A stretch of DNA of 64,000 nucleotides. Origin: Tillus elongatus. Lineage: Eukaryota; Arthropoda; Insecta; Coleoptera; Cleridae. The stretch lies in NCBI GenBank assembly GCA_964006375.1, contig OZ023266.1:64587446-64651445 (forward strand). Direction: 5' to 3'. Each line of letters starts with the position of its first letter. Positions within the stretch are counted from its first letter, which is position 1. The translations under genes were made by a program, and so were the position numbers. The notes beneath the pieces were generated by a model. The model saw only the letters and a list, made by a program, of their open reading frames with translations, did not search any database and was not told the origin of the DNA. Shown here piece after piece: positions 1 to 12,479 of this stretch.

Positions 1-101
1 ACTAAATATTTTGATGAGTATTTTTGCAATAGATATTTGTTGCATACTGACTTTCCCTTGTAGTTTGTTAGTTATGTTAGTAACACAATTATTTTTTTCA
101 G

Positions 102-722
102 ACCTGAACCACCAAATTCTGCCTAAGACTTGGCGAAATCAAAATTATTAACGTAATGAAGAATTCTTTTAGTGAGAACGTCTTTCATTTACCTTGTGTA
201 TATTGTGTTTATATTATTTGTTTGTTGGGGGTTTAAGTTTTGTCTTGCAGGTGCATTTTTGATTTAAGAGACAGTACGAGATGTTGAATTACCAATTTGA
301 ATGTAACTTAGAAGTAGAAGAAAATGGGAGATCAAGTGGTAGTTATGTGATTGTATGAATATATCGGGGATACCAGAATGATATTGATAATTTGTTTCTG
401 GCACCGATTAGTTGAAAAAATCTTAATATATTCGCTCAAGGAAATCATGGTTGTTTTTAATATTATGGATTTTTTATTTATTTATTTGTAGGCTTTGTAT
501 GCCTTTATAAGCTATTAAAGAGAATTGCATCATTGTATTTATGTTTGTATCTTAAGTATTTCTTATTTTGATTTATTTTGACCAAATTAGTTTTGGGTTA
601 ACCTGACTTTGAGGTTTAGAAAATCTTTGTAAATAACTTATTCTGGGCAACCACAGTTGTAGATACTTCTCTGGCTTTACAAGTGTTTGACAATGACAAC
701 TAAATAAAAAAATTTAAATGAC
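102..722 (+). other. possible terminal exon and 3' UTR of an unknown gene
   Basis: A T-rich tract ending in CAG (about 88-101) reads as a splice acceptor. Downstream, the open frames close quickly (TAA at 124-126 in one, TAA at 149-151 in another), and an AATAAA polyadenylation signal lies at 703-708. This could be the last exon and 3' UTR of a gene that starts left of the window. The coding part is too short to recognise. It could also be chance AT-rich sequence. Confidence 0.2.
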
Positions 723-767
723 AGATAAATTCTTTAAAATGTCTATGTGATATAATATGTCAATATA

Positions 768-1760
768 CAGGCTGTGCTAATTAAAACTCTCCACCTGGAA
801 AATATTGGAATAAAAAAAAAGTAAGACACATCGACTGTTTTCAAGGGGGACACATGATGCTGTAAGTTTTGATGTCTCAGAACCTTGCCTTTAGACAGGG
901 GTGTAAAATACCCTTCAATTTTAAATGGCACCCTATGTTGAGTGACACCTCATTTTAAAGTTTTCTGAATTCTGCTCACGACAATATGACTTTTACTTTT
1001 GCTTTGCATATAGCAATAAAATTATCAATTAAAGAGTAAGACAAAGTATCAATTAATGAAAGAATGTTATTTAATTAAATGTTCAAATTGTTTTTCCCCA
1101 CTTCCATACAATTATAAAATCTTTGCTCCACTTTTGAACAAAAATTTCGAAGCATTTCGGGTGTTATCTGACGAATTGCTTCAATAATTCGCAGACGAAG
1201 CTCCTCCAGCGAGTCTGGTCGTGTTGCATAAATTTTCGACTTCAAGGGTCTCCATTGAGAAAAGTCCAAACGTGTGATCTGGTATGTCACTCAATTTAAC
1301 CTCTGCGTCCTATCCAGTGATTTCGAGAGTTCTGATTAAGAAAATCACGCGGCATAATGTGGTGGAGCACCATCCTGCTGGAATCACACATCCTCTATTG
1401 CCAGAGCGTTTTTTTTTCTCAAATACTTTCACTTCCACAATAGTCTGATAGATATGCATTTTTAGTAGATCCAGACACATGTTTCCTTCCAGATTTTCCG
1501 GTAAGAAGACAGGCCCTATGAGGTGGTCTCCCCTTATGCCCGCACAAACATTCAATTTCCCTGGGTGCTGCATATGAGTTACATGAAAAATTATCGGAAT
1601 TTCATCACTACAGTAGCGGCAATTATGGCGGTTGACCTGGCCATCCAGTTGGAACGTACATTTATCGGAAAAACAGATTGAGTACAAAAAGTTTTGATTC
1701 CCTCTTGTACCGTCCCCTATTTCTTCACAGAACTGCACACAGCGATGAGGATCGCCTTCA
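768..1760 (-). pseudogene. Tc1/mariner-superfamily transposase relic, C-terminal half
   Basis: Two minus-strand frames (1310-1738 and 1075-1290) together read as the catalytic and C-terminal part of an IS630/Tc1/mariner DDE transposase. The first carries FSDKCTFQLDG and NVCAGIRGDHLIGP, which resemble the block around the second catalytic Asp and the following beta strands. The second carries DFSQWRPLKSKIY, which matches the conserved DFxxWGxLK block near the last acidic residue. The frame breaks between the two, so the copy is dead. The N-terminal DNA-binding part is missing; a fragment of that kind from what looks like the same family lies at 25800-26250. The sequence near 768 (CAGGCTGTGCTAATTAAAAC) looks like the outer end of the element. 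Confidence 0.75.
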
Positions 1761-1768
1761 TTAAGTTC

Positions 1769-4090
1769 CTATAGAAGTAAACTTTCCTGAGGAAAACCAA
1801 TAGAAGGATATTGACCATCCTCACGAAAGCTAAGAAATTTTAGAAATTTCCTTTGCACAGATTCTAGACTTGCCACATGTATCTCATAAGTAGGAGCCCA
1901 CACAACTGAGCCATATTCAAGTCGGGACCTAACCAGACAACGAAAGAGCAGGGAGTGTGTGTCAGTCAGTGAGAAATTTTTGCTGTTTCTTATCAGAAAC
2001 CCAAGAGTTTTGTAAGCAGAACTGACAGTCTGCTCATAGTGTGGTTTAAAAGATAGAGTACCATCAAAAACAATTCCAAGATCCCTAACTGTCCTGTGGC
2101 GATCAAGCGAAAGCCCCCTTATATTGTATCTGAAAGTAATTGAGTGCTTATTTCGAGTAAAGGACATGACACAGCACTTTGAAACATTCATAGAAAGACC
2201 ACTCTGGCAGCACCATTCATCAAGCATCTGAAGACACTTCTGAAGCTGCAAACAGTCATCAACACTCGAAATATTTGCAAAAATCTTAATATCATCTGCA
2301 TACATTAAAAACGGGACATGTAAAACATGTTTAACTGGGTCAATAAATATATTAGACTTGAGTAAAGCATTTGATAGTGTAAAACATGATGTATTATTCT
2401 CAAAGCTTAGCATGTATGGAATCAGAGGTGTAGCACTAACACTGATGAAATCGTACTTGGAAAATCGATCACAAAGCATCGTTGAGAAATATAACAACAT
2501 ATATAGATCACAAAAGGAACAGATAATTAAAGGTATCTCACAAGGGTCGATTTTAGGACCACTTTTATACATATATACAAATGACTTACCAGAATTAGTA
2601 GATGAAAAATTAATATCGTTTGCAGATGAAAAGTCTATTATCTACAGAAGCTACACTAAAGATGAACTGAGAAGAAAATTGAATCATCTGTTAATACCCT
2701 AAATTCATGGTTTTCAAACAACAACTTAATAATGAACATTGGCAAAACCAAATTAATACATTTTAACTTCAAGAAAATAAACGAGGAGTTAATACTCACC
2801 TGTAAATCAAATATATTAAAATCATCAGAGTCTGCAAACTTCCTTGGAATAGAAATTGACCATCGTCTTGACTGGAAGAAACATATTAACTCCATTGCCA
2901 ATAACATGTCAAGATATATATTTGCACTGAGAACACTGGCTACGATAACAAAAAAAAGGGAGCTATAATGGCATATCATGCCTATATAAAAAGTAGAATA
3001 CAATATGGCATTATATTCTGGGGGAAATCTACAGATGTAAGCAGAATTTTTGTACTTCAGAAAAGATATGTCTTAGAACTATACTGAACTTTGAACAAAC
3101 AGCAAGCTGTAAACCATACTTCATAAGGGAAAAAATATTTAGTCACATGTATATACATTTTGAATGCAGTAATGTTTATAAAAAAACACACAGTGAACTG
3201 TTTAAGGAGTGTTTACGTACACACGAGCATAATACTAGAAATAAAGAAGGTCTGAACGGTCAAAGACAAAACTTCACATATAAAAAAAAATGTACATGCC
3301 GCCATCATAGAAATATATAACCATATACCTAATGAAATAAAAAAATGCAATCATTTGACACTCAGAACAAAACTGAGAAAAATATTAGAAGAGAAGGCTT
3401 ACTATACTGTTGATGAGTACTTAGCTGATAAAACAATACAAGGGGAAAAATATGAGATAATCAAATTTTAGTCCATTTTATTTTGTTTTATTTTATTTTA
3501 TTTGAATTTATTATTTTATTTGAACTTATGTATTTTTTGTTTTGTTTGTTAATTTGTTACTATTTTGACAAGTTTCACACCCATTACGGGTAATGTATAG
3601 ATGTTGTATGAAACAAATAAAGCATTACATTTCTTATTAAACAGTAGTGGACCGAGTATGGAACCCTGCGGCACACCCGAAGTAATGTGATAGGTGTTAG
3701 ATTTGAAGCCCCCAACCTCAACAAATTGTCTCCTTCCATCCATGTAAGATCTGAATAAGCCAAGCAAGCCCTCTGAGAATCCGATAGCCCTCATCCTGTC
3801 AATTAGAACAGAATGATTTAGACAATCGAAGGCCTTAGATAGATCAGTATACACAACATCAACCTGTGAAGAGCGGTCGAGAGCGGACGCAATGAACTGT
3901 GAAACATCAACTAAATTCGTCACAGTCGATCTCCCTGGAATGAAACCATGCTGAGAAATAGAGAGTCTGTTTTTGATGTGAAACAGTATTCGCTGAAAAA
4001 TTCTGGTTCATAGACCTGAATGCACCTAATAATTTTGTTCTGCATGCAATGAAAGGGTTTAACAAAAAAAAGTACTGCTGGTCCAAATTC
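1769..4090 (-). mobile_element. non-LTR retrotransposon (Jockey/CR1-like) reverse transcriptase relic, split by a nested LINE
   Basis: On the minus strand, reverse-transcriptase motifs appear in order in two blocks. Block 3640-4090 has QHGF, then a KAFD palm motif and GVPQGSILGPLLF. Block 1769-2356 has the YADD catalytic motif (FLMYADDIKIF), the LGI motif and the thumb region ending in VQRKFLKF. The two blocks are separated by a plus-strand LINE at about 2357-3640. The palm sequence resumes in frame on the far side of that insert, so the two blocks are one element. The apurinic endonuclease and RNase H parts are not seen. The 5' side decays beyond about 3930. Confidence 0.85.
2357..3640 (+). 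mobile_element. 5'-truncated LINE (Jockey/CR1-like), nested insertion
   Basis: Plus-strand reverse-transcriptase sequence starts abruptly inside the palm (SKAFDSVKHDVLF at 2358), followed by GISQGSILGPLLY, a decayed catalytic box (FADE instead of YADD), LGIEID and the thumb. Frames shift near 2702 and 2970. The 3' end carries an AT-rich tail (about 3475-3550) and a short hairpin with an ACCC/GGGT stem near 3580, resembling the end of the LINE at 6225-9245. It lies inside an opposite-strand LINE whose frame continues across it. The sequence TATTA is present at both junctions, so any target-site duplication is very short. Confidence 0.8.
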
Positions 4091-4104
4091 TGCTCGCCAT
4101 AATA

Positions 4105-4400
4105 CATTCCAATATCATTAGCGAATTTTCATTAACAAAAATTCGTTAATAGAGAGGTCACGATGAAAAGCTTTTGAAAAATGTATGTACCCGAGCAGTA
4201 ACTCAAAAAGTACTAAACTGATTTCAATCAAACTTGGCAAAAATCTTGTTTGGGCAAAAACTGAGGTCGAGTTGGTTAATTAGCCTTTATGCTCAAGTTT
4301 TTCCGATGGAAAATCAGGGAAAACTGTTTGAAAACGCTATATTTTTGCATCAGAGTAACTGGATTGAGTTTACATGTGGCTAGAAATGGTGCAAATAAAT
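4105..4400 (-). repeat. fragment of the Helentron-like repeat family (inverted relative to 26738-28080)
   Basis: At 4110-4145 there is a short hairpin (TAGCGAATTTT ... AAAATTCGTTA) followed by a GAGAGGTCACGA block. The same hairpin block recurs near 18670, 25630 and 28050. The rest (4190-4400) matches in inverted form the stretch 27280-27480, including the phrase around ACTCAAAAAGTACTAAACTG and the segment near CAGAGTAACTGGATTGAG. It is noncoding. The family is described under 26738-28080. Confidence 0.55.
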
Positions 4401-4402
4401 CT

Positions 4403-4665
4403 ACGGCGAGGGGGAGGAATCAGCCCAGCACATCTTGTGCGGGTGTAAATCTCTGGACCGCAAAAGACAACTGATCTACGGTCAGTCTAGACCGGAGACA
4501 GAGCAATATAAAAATTCACCCTACCAACCGCTGTGCAGACCAGTTCAAGGCACAGTGATTTTGGAATGGGTGGAGTAAGAGTAAGGGCATGCACAATCAA
4601 CCAAAGGTTGCAGTGATATCGGTGCGGCAAGGTCGCGGACGAGCCCTGAGGGGAAAAAATTACGA
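4403..4665 (+). mobile_element. 3' end of an R1-like LINE
   Basis: This stretch is nearly the same as 58223-58475. It contains the end of the LINE ORF2 (cysteine-rich GEEESAQHIL-type block, then VILEWVE and stop) and the family 3' UTR ending in GCGGACGAGCCCTGAGG. It is a 5'-truncated copy holding only the last few hundred bases. The coding part is not fully open. A Penelope-like fragment begins directly afterwards. Confidence 0.75.
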
Positions 4666-4669
4666 AAGA

Positions 4670-5705
4670 CAAAGCCACTGAAATGTCGGGTATCTATGAG
4701 ATAGGTTGCAAAGATTGTAATCTTAAATACGTGTATCAAACCAAGAGAAACATAGCCACCAGATTTCGTGATCTTCTCGCACATTTATGATATGGTACGG
4801 TAGACATATCATGTGTGGCACAGCATATATGGGATAATAATCACCACATTGACAAGGAAAATTTGAAACTTGTCAAAAATGTTAGACATCAAACTATGCT
4901 TGATGCTTATGAAAGCTTTCATATATCAAGGTTGATTAAGAACAAAACGTCATTGAATTGTGCGGCACCTTTAATTTCAAGCCCTTTATTCTCACGTTGC
5001 CTTTGAAGATTCAAACACTCCCAATCTGTCGTGCAGAATAATAAATTATTGTCAATAAACCGGCCGGTCTATACAGATACTAGGCTCTACATTGAGTTCT
5101 CGACTTAAAAATCCCCTTTCGTTTTTTTTTTGTATCTAAGAAATCAACATAAACACTTGTTTTTATGTAGAATGGGAAATCAATATAAATACTTGTTTTT
5201 ATGTAGAATTTTAGTTCGAATATTCATTCTCTGTTGAATTTAACATTGTGTGAGAAACTGTCATTTTTTTTTAAATATGCGGTAGTTATTAGTCTGTTCG
5301 CCAGATGTGCTTGTCGGCGCTCATCACGGGCTCCAATATTCACATGGTGAATTTATAGCTCAAAAAAGAACGTGAGCTTCCTTAAATATCGCGGCACCTT
5401 TCATTTTAAGCCAATTATCCTTTTAATTAGATAAAAGCTCATAAATTTGTCAACCAGAAGATTAAAGTAGTTCGTCGACCTCGTCCGTGCAATACTGACA
5501 CAATAGACAAACGATGGGTCTCCGACTACAATTTTTACCTCAGCTTAGTTCATCTACCTAGGTGTGATATTGCAGCTGTTAATTTAATTTAGAATTTTTT
5601 ATCCTCTGATGAGGCTGACATGGTCAGTGAAACGATCGTAAGGTCTTTAAAAAATATGTGTTGTGGTGATTTGGGTTCTCCAAGTGTACTTATCAGTTCT
5701 TGTTT
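4670..5705 (+). pseudogene. Penelope-like element fragment: GIY-YIG endonuclease domain, 3' UTR and terminal repeat (family 2)
   Basis: From 4686 the frame reads SGIYEIGCKDC, the first half of a GIY-YIG nuclease domain, and continues after one in-frame stop (about 4788) into AQHIWDNNHH and LKLVKNVRH up to 5006. That order is typical of the C-terminal endonuclease of Penelope retroelements, which cuts the target for insertion. The second motif reads YVY where YxG is expected, so a key glycine is lost. The reverse transcriptase is absent (5' truncated). After about 580 bases of UTR the element ends in a terminal-repeat segment (about 5595-5705) carrying a hammerhead-like motif. The same terminal segment recurs as a perfect palindrome at 10839-11038 and a decayed one at 44480-44670. 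Confidence 0.75.
5603..5643 (+). ncRNA. hammerhead-ribozyme-like motif in Penelope terminal repeat (family 2)
   Basis: Hammerhead core elements appear in order. Stem I strand CCT (5603-5605) is followed by the box CTGATGA (5606-5612) and one extra G. Stem II is GCTGAC-ATG-GTCAGT (5614-5628). GAAA (5629-5632) leads to a very short stem III (ACG-AT-CGT, 5632-5639), and then the cleavage-site base A5640 and AGG, which closes stem I. Penelope-like elements are known to carry minimal hammerheads with tiny stem III in their terminal repeats. The extra base between box and stem II departs from the canonical core, so catalytic activity is uncertain. Confidence 0.6.
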
Positions 5706-5709
5706 TAGG

Positions 5710-6224
5710 TTATTATATGATCCCTCGTGCAGATATGTTTAAAGAAATACTTTTGAGCCCAAAATAATACTGTTCATGTCTTTTAAGCAGTAGGCAAAAA
5801 TTTGTTTAAAAAAACCTACAGCTATTATTGGGCATAAATGTGTGGCAGGGTGTAGAAGGAAGCTATAATTTCTACCTTTCATGCATTCCCCTTAATAAAC
5901 AACAACATAGACAAAATTACAATCTGGGTAGACAATTGCTCTGCCCAGAACCAAAACTGGGCATTTTTACCTTTTTGTGTTTACATGGTTAATAGTCAGG
6001 AAGTTAAATTGACCAATTTGGTTTTGAAATTTTTCGAACTAGGCCACACTTTTGTATTTGCGGACCAATTTCATCAAGTTGAAAAATCACTGAAGAGGAG
6101 GAATAAAAACTATGATTTTATTAACTTCCAAAGCCGCATGTAAGATGCAAATTTTGGACATGTCAATGTTCTCGCTATGTATATAGAGAAATTTTTTGAT
6201 TGGAAAGACTGCACTTCGAAATGT
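5710..6224. other. no recognisable gene
   Basis: AT-rich sequence between the Penelope fragment and the next LINE. No coding frame, repeat match or RNA gene is supported here. It may include decayed Penelope or LINE 5' sequence. Confidence 0.4.
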
Positions 6225-9200
6225 AAAATTTAAAATAGTGAGGAAGATATAGCCAGAATCAGACAAAAAAAACTAAAAATTGAAGCAGTAAAAGGGAACT
6301 CAAGTACTACTAAAATACTAAATACACTAAAGATATTATACTTGAACATATGCAGCATTAAAAATAAAAACGATGAGCTCAAACTACTAGTGCAAAGTGA
6401 ACAGCCACATATACTCGCAGTAACAGAAACTTGGCTGAGAAAGTCTGAGGGAAAATGTTTCAACATAAGAAACTATGTAGCGGTGCACTCGACAAGAAAT
6501 GGAAAGGGAGGAGGGGTAGCGGTATACCTGAGGAGAGACATAGAACATGAAGTAGTGTTTGAAAAAACTACCAAAATAAACATAATTTTCTAAAGATTGA
6601 GTTGTGTGATTTACACCTGCATTTGAGTGTAGTGTATAGAAAACCTAATCAAAATGATTTACCAGATATCTATGAACGATTGAACTCAGACATATTAGAT
6701 CATAAAAAACAGTCAATTATAATCAGGGATATAAATATAAATGTGTTAAGAAAGGACGAAACAATAGTGAATGAATACATAGCAATGCTAACAGGAAAGG
6801 ATTACAAAATATTAAATAAGGTTGACATAGAAAATTACAGGAGAAGAAATCCAACAGAGAACCATTCTATTATTGATCATATAATATCGAATATAAATTT
6901 CAAGATAGAACCTAAAATTACTCTATTTGAGACACATTTAAGTGATCACAGAGCGATCAGATTAGAAATAAAATTACCAGGAAAAATACAAAATAATGAA
7001 AGAAAGACATACAAGATAAGAAAGACAGATTACAAAATACTAAACAACAGTTTGAAAACCAAACTAAAGGAGCCGATAGATAGCTTTGAACAGCTTCAAG
7101 AATTGATACAGTGTGAGATAAAAAAAATGCAACCACGGAAGAAACAAAGAAATACACAAATTCATCACATGAAGGGTGGATGACAAGATAAATTTACAGC
7201 AAAATTAAACAGAGAAACAATGCATATAAAAAAATGGTGAAGAACGGTTACAGTGAACAATTAAAACTTGATTTCAAAAATAAACAAAAAATTGTAAAGA
7301 AACAAATTGAAGCAAGTAGGAAGCAGTACAATACAAATAAAATAAAGTCGGCTGATGGAGATATTAAAAAAATATGGAGAACAATAAATAATTTGAAAAC
7401 AGGAACAGACACAAAGAAAGTAGATATAAAATAAATTGCGAAGGGAACTGACGTACTGCAGACAACAAGTAGGCAAGATATAGTGAACATTTTGAATAAT
7501 TACCACACAAATATAGGAAGCACACTGGCGCAAGCAATCACAGGAAGCTGTCTAGAAGCAGCAGAACAAAAAAGTATGATACCCAAACGTCTATGTATAT
7601 GAGACCAGTAAATGAAAAAGATCTCAGTTATAAAAAACGTTAAAACATATGCGTCACCAGGCTATGATGGAATAAAACCAATCTACATAAAAAATTAGCC
7701 CATATACTGGCACCGACAATAGTAAAATTTATAAATCAGCACATCAAAGATGGACACTTCCCTGAAGAACTCAAAATAGCTGGAAACACACCAATTTTTA
7801 AAGAAGGAAGTAAACTTATGCCAAATAACTACAGGTTCATATCTAACCTCATGGTATTTAGCAAGATTTTTGAGAAAGTTATACATACAAGACTAACAGA
7901 CTACATAGACGGTATTGGACTCATAACAAACTGTCAACATGGTTTCCAAAAACAAAAATCTACAACAACTGCAATGTTAAACTTAATGAACTATCTGCAG
8001 AGTGCTTTGGACAGAGGGGAATGCATAACAGGTCTGATCCTGGATTACCGTAAAGCGTTTGACACTATAGACATCGAGATAATGAATGCTGAACTTGAAA
8101 ATATCGTAATAACAGGGAACGTGTTGAAGCTGCTGAAAAGTTATCTACAAAATAGAAAGCACTACACACAAATAGGAGATGTGAAAAGTAAACGAACTCA
8201 CATGACTTGTGGCGTTCCTCAAGGGTCCATTCTAGGACCATACCTGTATATACTGTACATAAACGAACTGAGCCTATACAAATTGAATGGGAAACAAATG
8301 ATGTATGCAGATGACTTGACAATTTTCTATGAAAACGTTGACGACAAGAAAACCAAAGCTGATATAAATGAAGATCTATAACTACTAATGAGATGGACTA
8401 ACACAAATCGTCTAACTATAAATGAAAAGAAATGCTACTTAATCCACATACAGAAAACCATTAAACGACACCAAATGAATATTACAATTAAAGGAAAAAG
8501 CATAAAAGAAGTAGACAGTGTAAAATATCTAGGCCTAAACATTGATAAAAACTTAAAATGGACTAAACACATAAATGAACTAAAATTGGAGATATCATCA
8601 TATATAGCAATGGCTTATAAAATCAAAAACTGTCTTCCAAAATCACAGAAGATAATGTTGTACGAGGCATATATAAAAAGTAAATTGATGTACATGATTC
8701 CTTTCTGGGGAACTGGCAATAAAACAGATATATCTAGTATACAAAGGATACAAAATAAAATCCTAAAATTAATATATGATCTGAGTTATTCGACCCCAAC
8801 AAATGAAGTTTTCAGAAAAACTAAACAATTAGAATTGCAGAACTAACAAATTATGAAACAATGAAAATCATCCACAAACTAAGACAGGGAGAAATAAATA
8901 AACCAGAACTGCAAATGAGACACAGCAACGAAGTACATAGTTATGGTACAAGGAGATCTTTAGACATAAGAACAGAGGCTGCAAGAACAAACACAGGACA
9001 AAAAAGCATACTATTTAATGGTGTAAAACTATACAATGAAATACCTGAAGAAATGAAAAGATTAAAAACAAACAAATGAAAATGTGAGATAAAGAAGTAC
9101 TTGCTGAACAAGAGATCACTATGATAGAGATATTAATGTAGTATTGAAGATTAGTTCCCAATTACACATGTTAAATTTATGTTTTTTTTTTATTATGTTG

Positions 9201-9245
9201 TCAGACATAACCCTTAAAGGGTTTTATGATGTATTATTGAACTTC
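6225..9245 (+). mobile_element. LINE with AP endonuclease and reverse transcriptase (Jockey/CR1-like), decayed
   Basis: Endonuclease: from about 6230 the frame leads into KILYLNICSI, VTETWL, a GGGVAVYLRRD block and, after a one-base frameshift near 6595, VVYRKPNQND and HLSDHRAIRL (SDH motif, about 6940). A linker (7234-7434) follows in another frame. Reverse transcriptase: from 7818 there are FEKVIHTRL, QHGFQKQKST, DYRKAFD, GVPQGSILGPYLY and the catalytic MYADD (about 8300). A stop at 8379-8381 interrupts the thumb (8388-8846), and a further shift precedes the last block (8861-9079). The 3' end has a hairpin (ACCC-TTAAA-GGGT, about 9210-9223) before a simple end near 9245. There is no RNase H. 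Several stops and shifts make it dead. Confidence 0.85.
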
Positions 9246-10668
<1,423 letters not shown>

Positions 10669-10888
10669 TATACACACCACTTCTAAAACAATACAAAAAC
10701 TATTGACACAAATTTATTACCAATATTTTAGTAACACAATGCAAAATGTAAGAAAACTCAAGTCTTGAGATCTAGGTTTTCGAGACTTGAGTCATGTTTA
10801 ATTCACTATGTGAAAACTGGAACCTGTGATGAGCACTAATAAGTACACTTGGAGAACACCCAAATCACCACAACACATATTTCAGAGA

Positions 10889-10929
10889 CCTTACGATCGT
10901 TTCGTAGACAAAGTCTACATCTTCAGAGG
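10889..10929 (-). ncRNA. hammerhead-like motif, left arm of palindrome
   Basis: Mirror image of the motif at 10948-10988, with identical sequence on the minus strand. Confidence 0.6.
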
Positions 10930-10947
10930 AAGAAAAATTCTTTTCTT

Positions 10948-10988
10948 CCTCTGAAGATGTAGACTTTGTCTACGAAACGATCGTAAGG
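10948..10988 (+). ncRNA. hammerhead-like motif, right arm of palindrome
   Basis: CCT (stem I) is followed by CTGAAGA (10951-10957), one extra T, stem II GTAGAC-TTT-GTCTAC (10959-10973, six perfect pairs), GAAA (10974-10977), minimal stem III ACG-AT-CGT, base A10985 at the cleavage position and AGG closing stem I. Compared with the copy at 5603, stem II differs in sequence but still pairs (GCTGAC/GTCAGT against GTAGAC/GTCTAC). That is covariation supporting a selected RNA fold. Confidence 0.65.
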
Positions 10989-11083
10989 TCTCTGAAATAT
11001 GTGTTGTGGTGATTTGGGTGTTCTCCAAGTGTACTTATCATGTTTAATTATTGCATACATTATACAATATTTAGTAGGTATAA

Positions 11084-11577
11084 AGGGGACAGTCCACTTC
11101 ACCGCAACTGGAATCTAACAAAACAGCGCACACCACAAGAAAGAGTACGTAACGTAATTTACGGAAAAACTAGAAATAACAGAATAATTGCGAAATGAAA
11201 TTCCAAAAAATGCACCAGTTTTACGTTTTGAACTGTCAATTTTCAGCAGCATTGCCACATTGAATGAATGGACTGCCAGACAGTGCATACTGCTCTATCG
11301 GCCTGCCTGACCTGACCTGAACCTCAGTATCAAGTAAATAGCTTCGAAATTGACAACAACGCCTATCATGTCAACGAAACAACAGTCATAACCTCAGCTA
11401 CAAAAATATACGTTTTTGTTGCAAATCGAAACGTTTTAATTGCGTTTATCATTGAAAGGTTATTAAAAACGAAATATACCACACTATTTTACTTTATTAA
11501 GGTATGTACAACTGTTTTTAGGCCATATTTTATTATAATCACGTTAATATGTAGTTGCGGTTAAGTGGACCGTCCCC
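11084..11577. mobile_element. MITE with 25-bp terminal inverted repeats and 7-bp target duplication
   Basis: The left end GGGGACAGTCCACTTCACCG (from 11085) and the right end (complement of CGGTTAAGTGGACCGTCCCC, to 11577) are inverted repeats with a few mismatches. The flanks carry the direct repeat GGTATAA (11077-11083 and 11578-11584). The ~494-bp interior has no coding frame. The duplication length (7, or 8 with one mismatch) would fit a hAT-type nonautonomous element, but the superfamily is not certain. Confidence 0.8.
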
Positions 11578-11666
11578 GGTATAAGTATTACCTGCTCAAT
11601 AAATTGAAAATACTAAAAACATTTTAACATATTTGAGAAATTAGTTCATATTGTATTATACAGAAA

Positions 11667-11810
<144 letters not shown>

Positions 11811-11883
11811 TTATGTTTATTATTTATTTATATTCATATGTAAGTAAATAAAAAATAACCAGACTGAAATAAAGCATAAAAAT

Positions 11884-12200
11884 TCTGGACGCAGCAAGTG
11901 CGTTATGGTAGTGAATTTTCATAAAAATGTTTTTAATAATAAATATGTTTTTTTTAAGAAAGCAGGCATCAGATTTGGTTACCAGTATAACCTATATAGT
12001 AAAAACAATGTGCCTTGTTTCATCAAAATAACTTTATTGTGTGAAAATGTACAAAAGGTTCCAAAAGTAAACTTAAAGTGTTCCTGAAAAAACACGTTTC
12101 TTGGTCAACCTTATAGGTTAATAGCAAATTGAGCTGTTCAAATATGAGACATTTGATCAAAATTCGCTACCATAACGCACTTGCTGCTTCCAGAATTTCT
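11884..12200. repeat. short inverted-repeat element (module A at both ends)
   Basis: The left end reads TTCTGGACGCAGCAAGTGCG then TTATGGTAGTGAATTTT (11882-11920). The right end (12164-12203) is its reverse complement with a few changes. The interior is about 240 bp and noncoding. The same end sequence (module A) recurs singly near 23040 (inverted), 26740, 29080 and 46715. This is either a small foldback element or two Helentron-like ends facing each other. Confidence 0.7.
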
Positions 12201-12479
12201 TTTCTTACAAACATGCATTAAATTTCGATGGAAAATGCAAAAATGCAATAACATAAGGCGTGTTTGATTTAAAAAAATGGAAATTTGTATCACCAACGAC
12301 TTATGGGCCATCCTGTGATTGTAAAAATATTATTTTAAGATGTAGCTCAAGACACCCTATAATTAATATATACAAAATTTTTTCATATCTTATATAATAA
12401 CGGATATATTGAGCTTTATTGATTTTTTACGAAAATTCGACAAAAATTATATACCATTAAACGATAAACTCTATAGCTA

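Larger units (their letters stand above)
10839..11038. repeat. perfect 200-bp palindrome built from two Penelope family-2 terminal repeats
   Basis: The left arm 10839-10936 and the right arm 10941-11038 are exact reverse complements (98 bp each) around the 4-base spacer ATTC. Each arm matches the terminal segment at 5600-5700, sharing the GTGTTGTGGTGATTTGGGT block and the TCTCCAAGTGTACTTAT block. No Penelope coding sequence remains, so this is a solo head-to-head terminal pair. Each arm holds a hammerhead-like motif. Confidence 0.9.
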
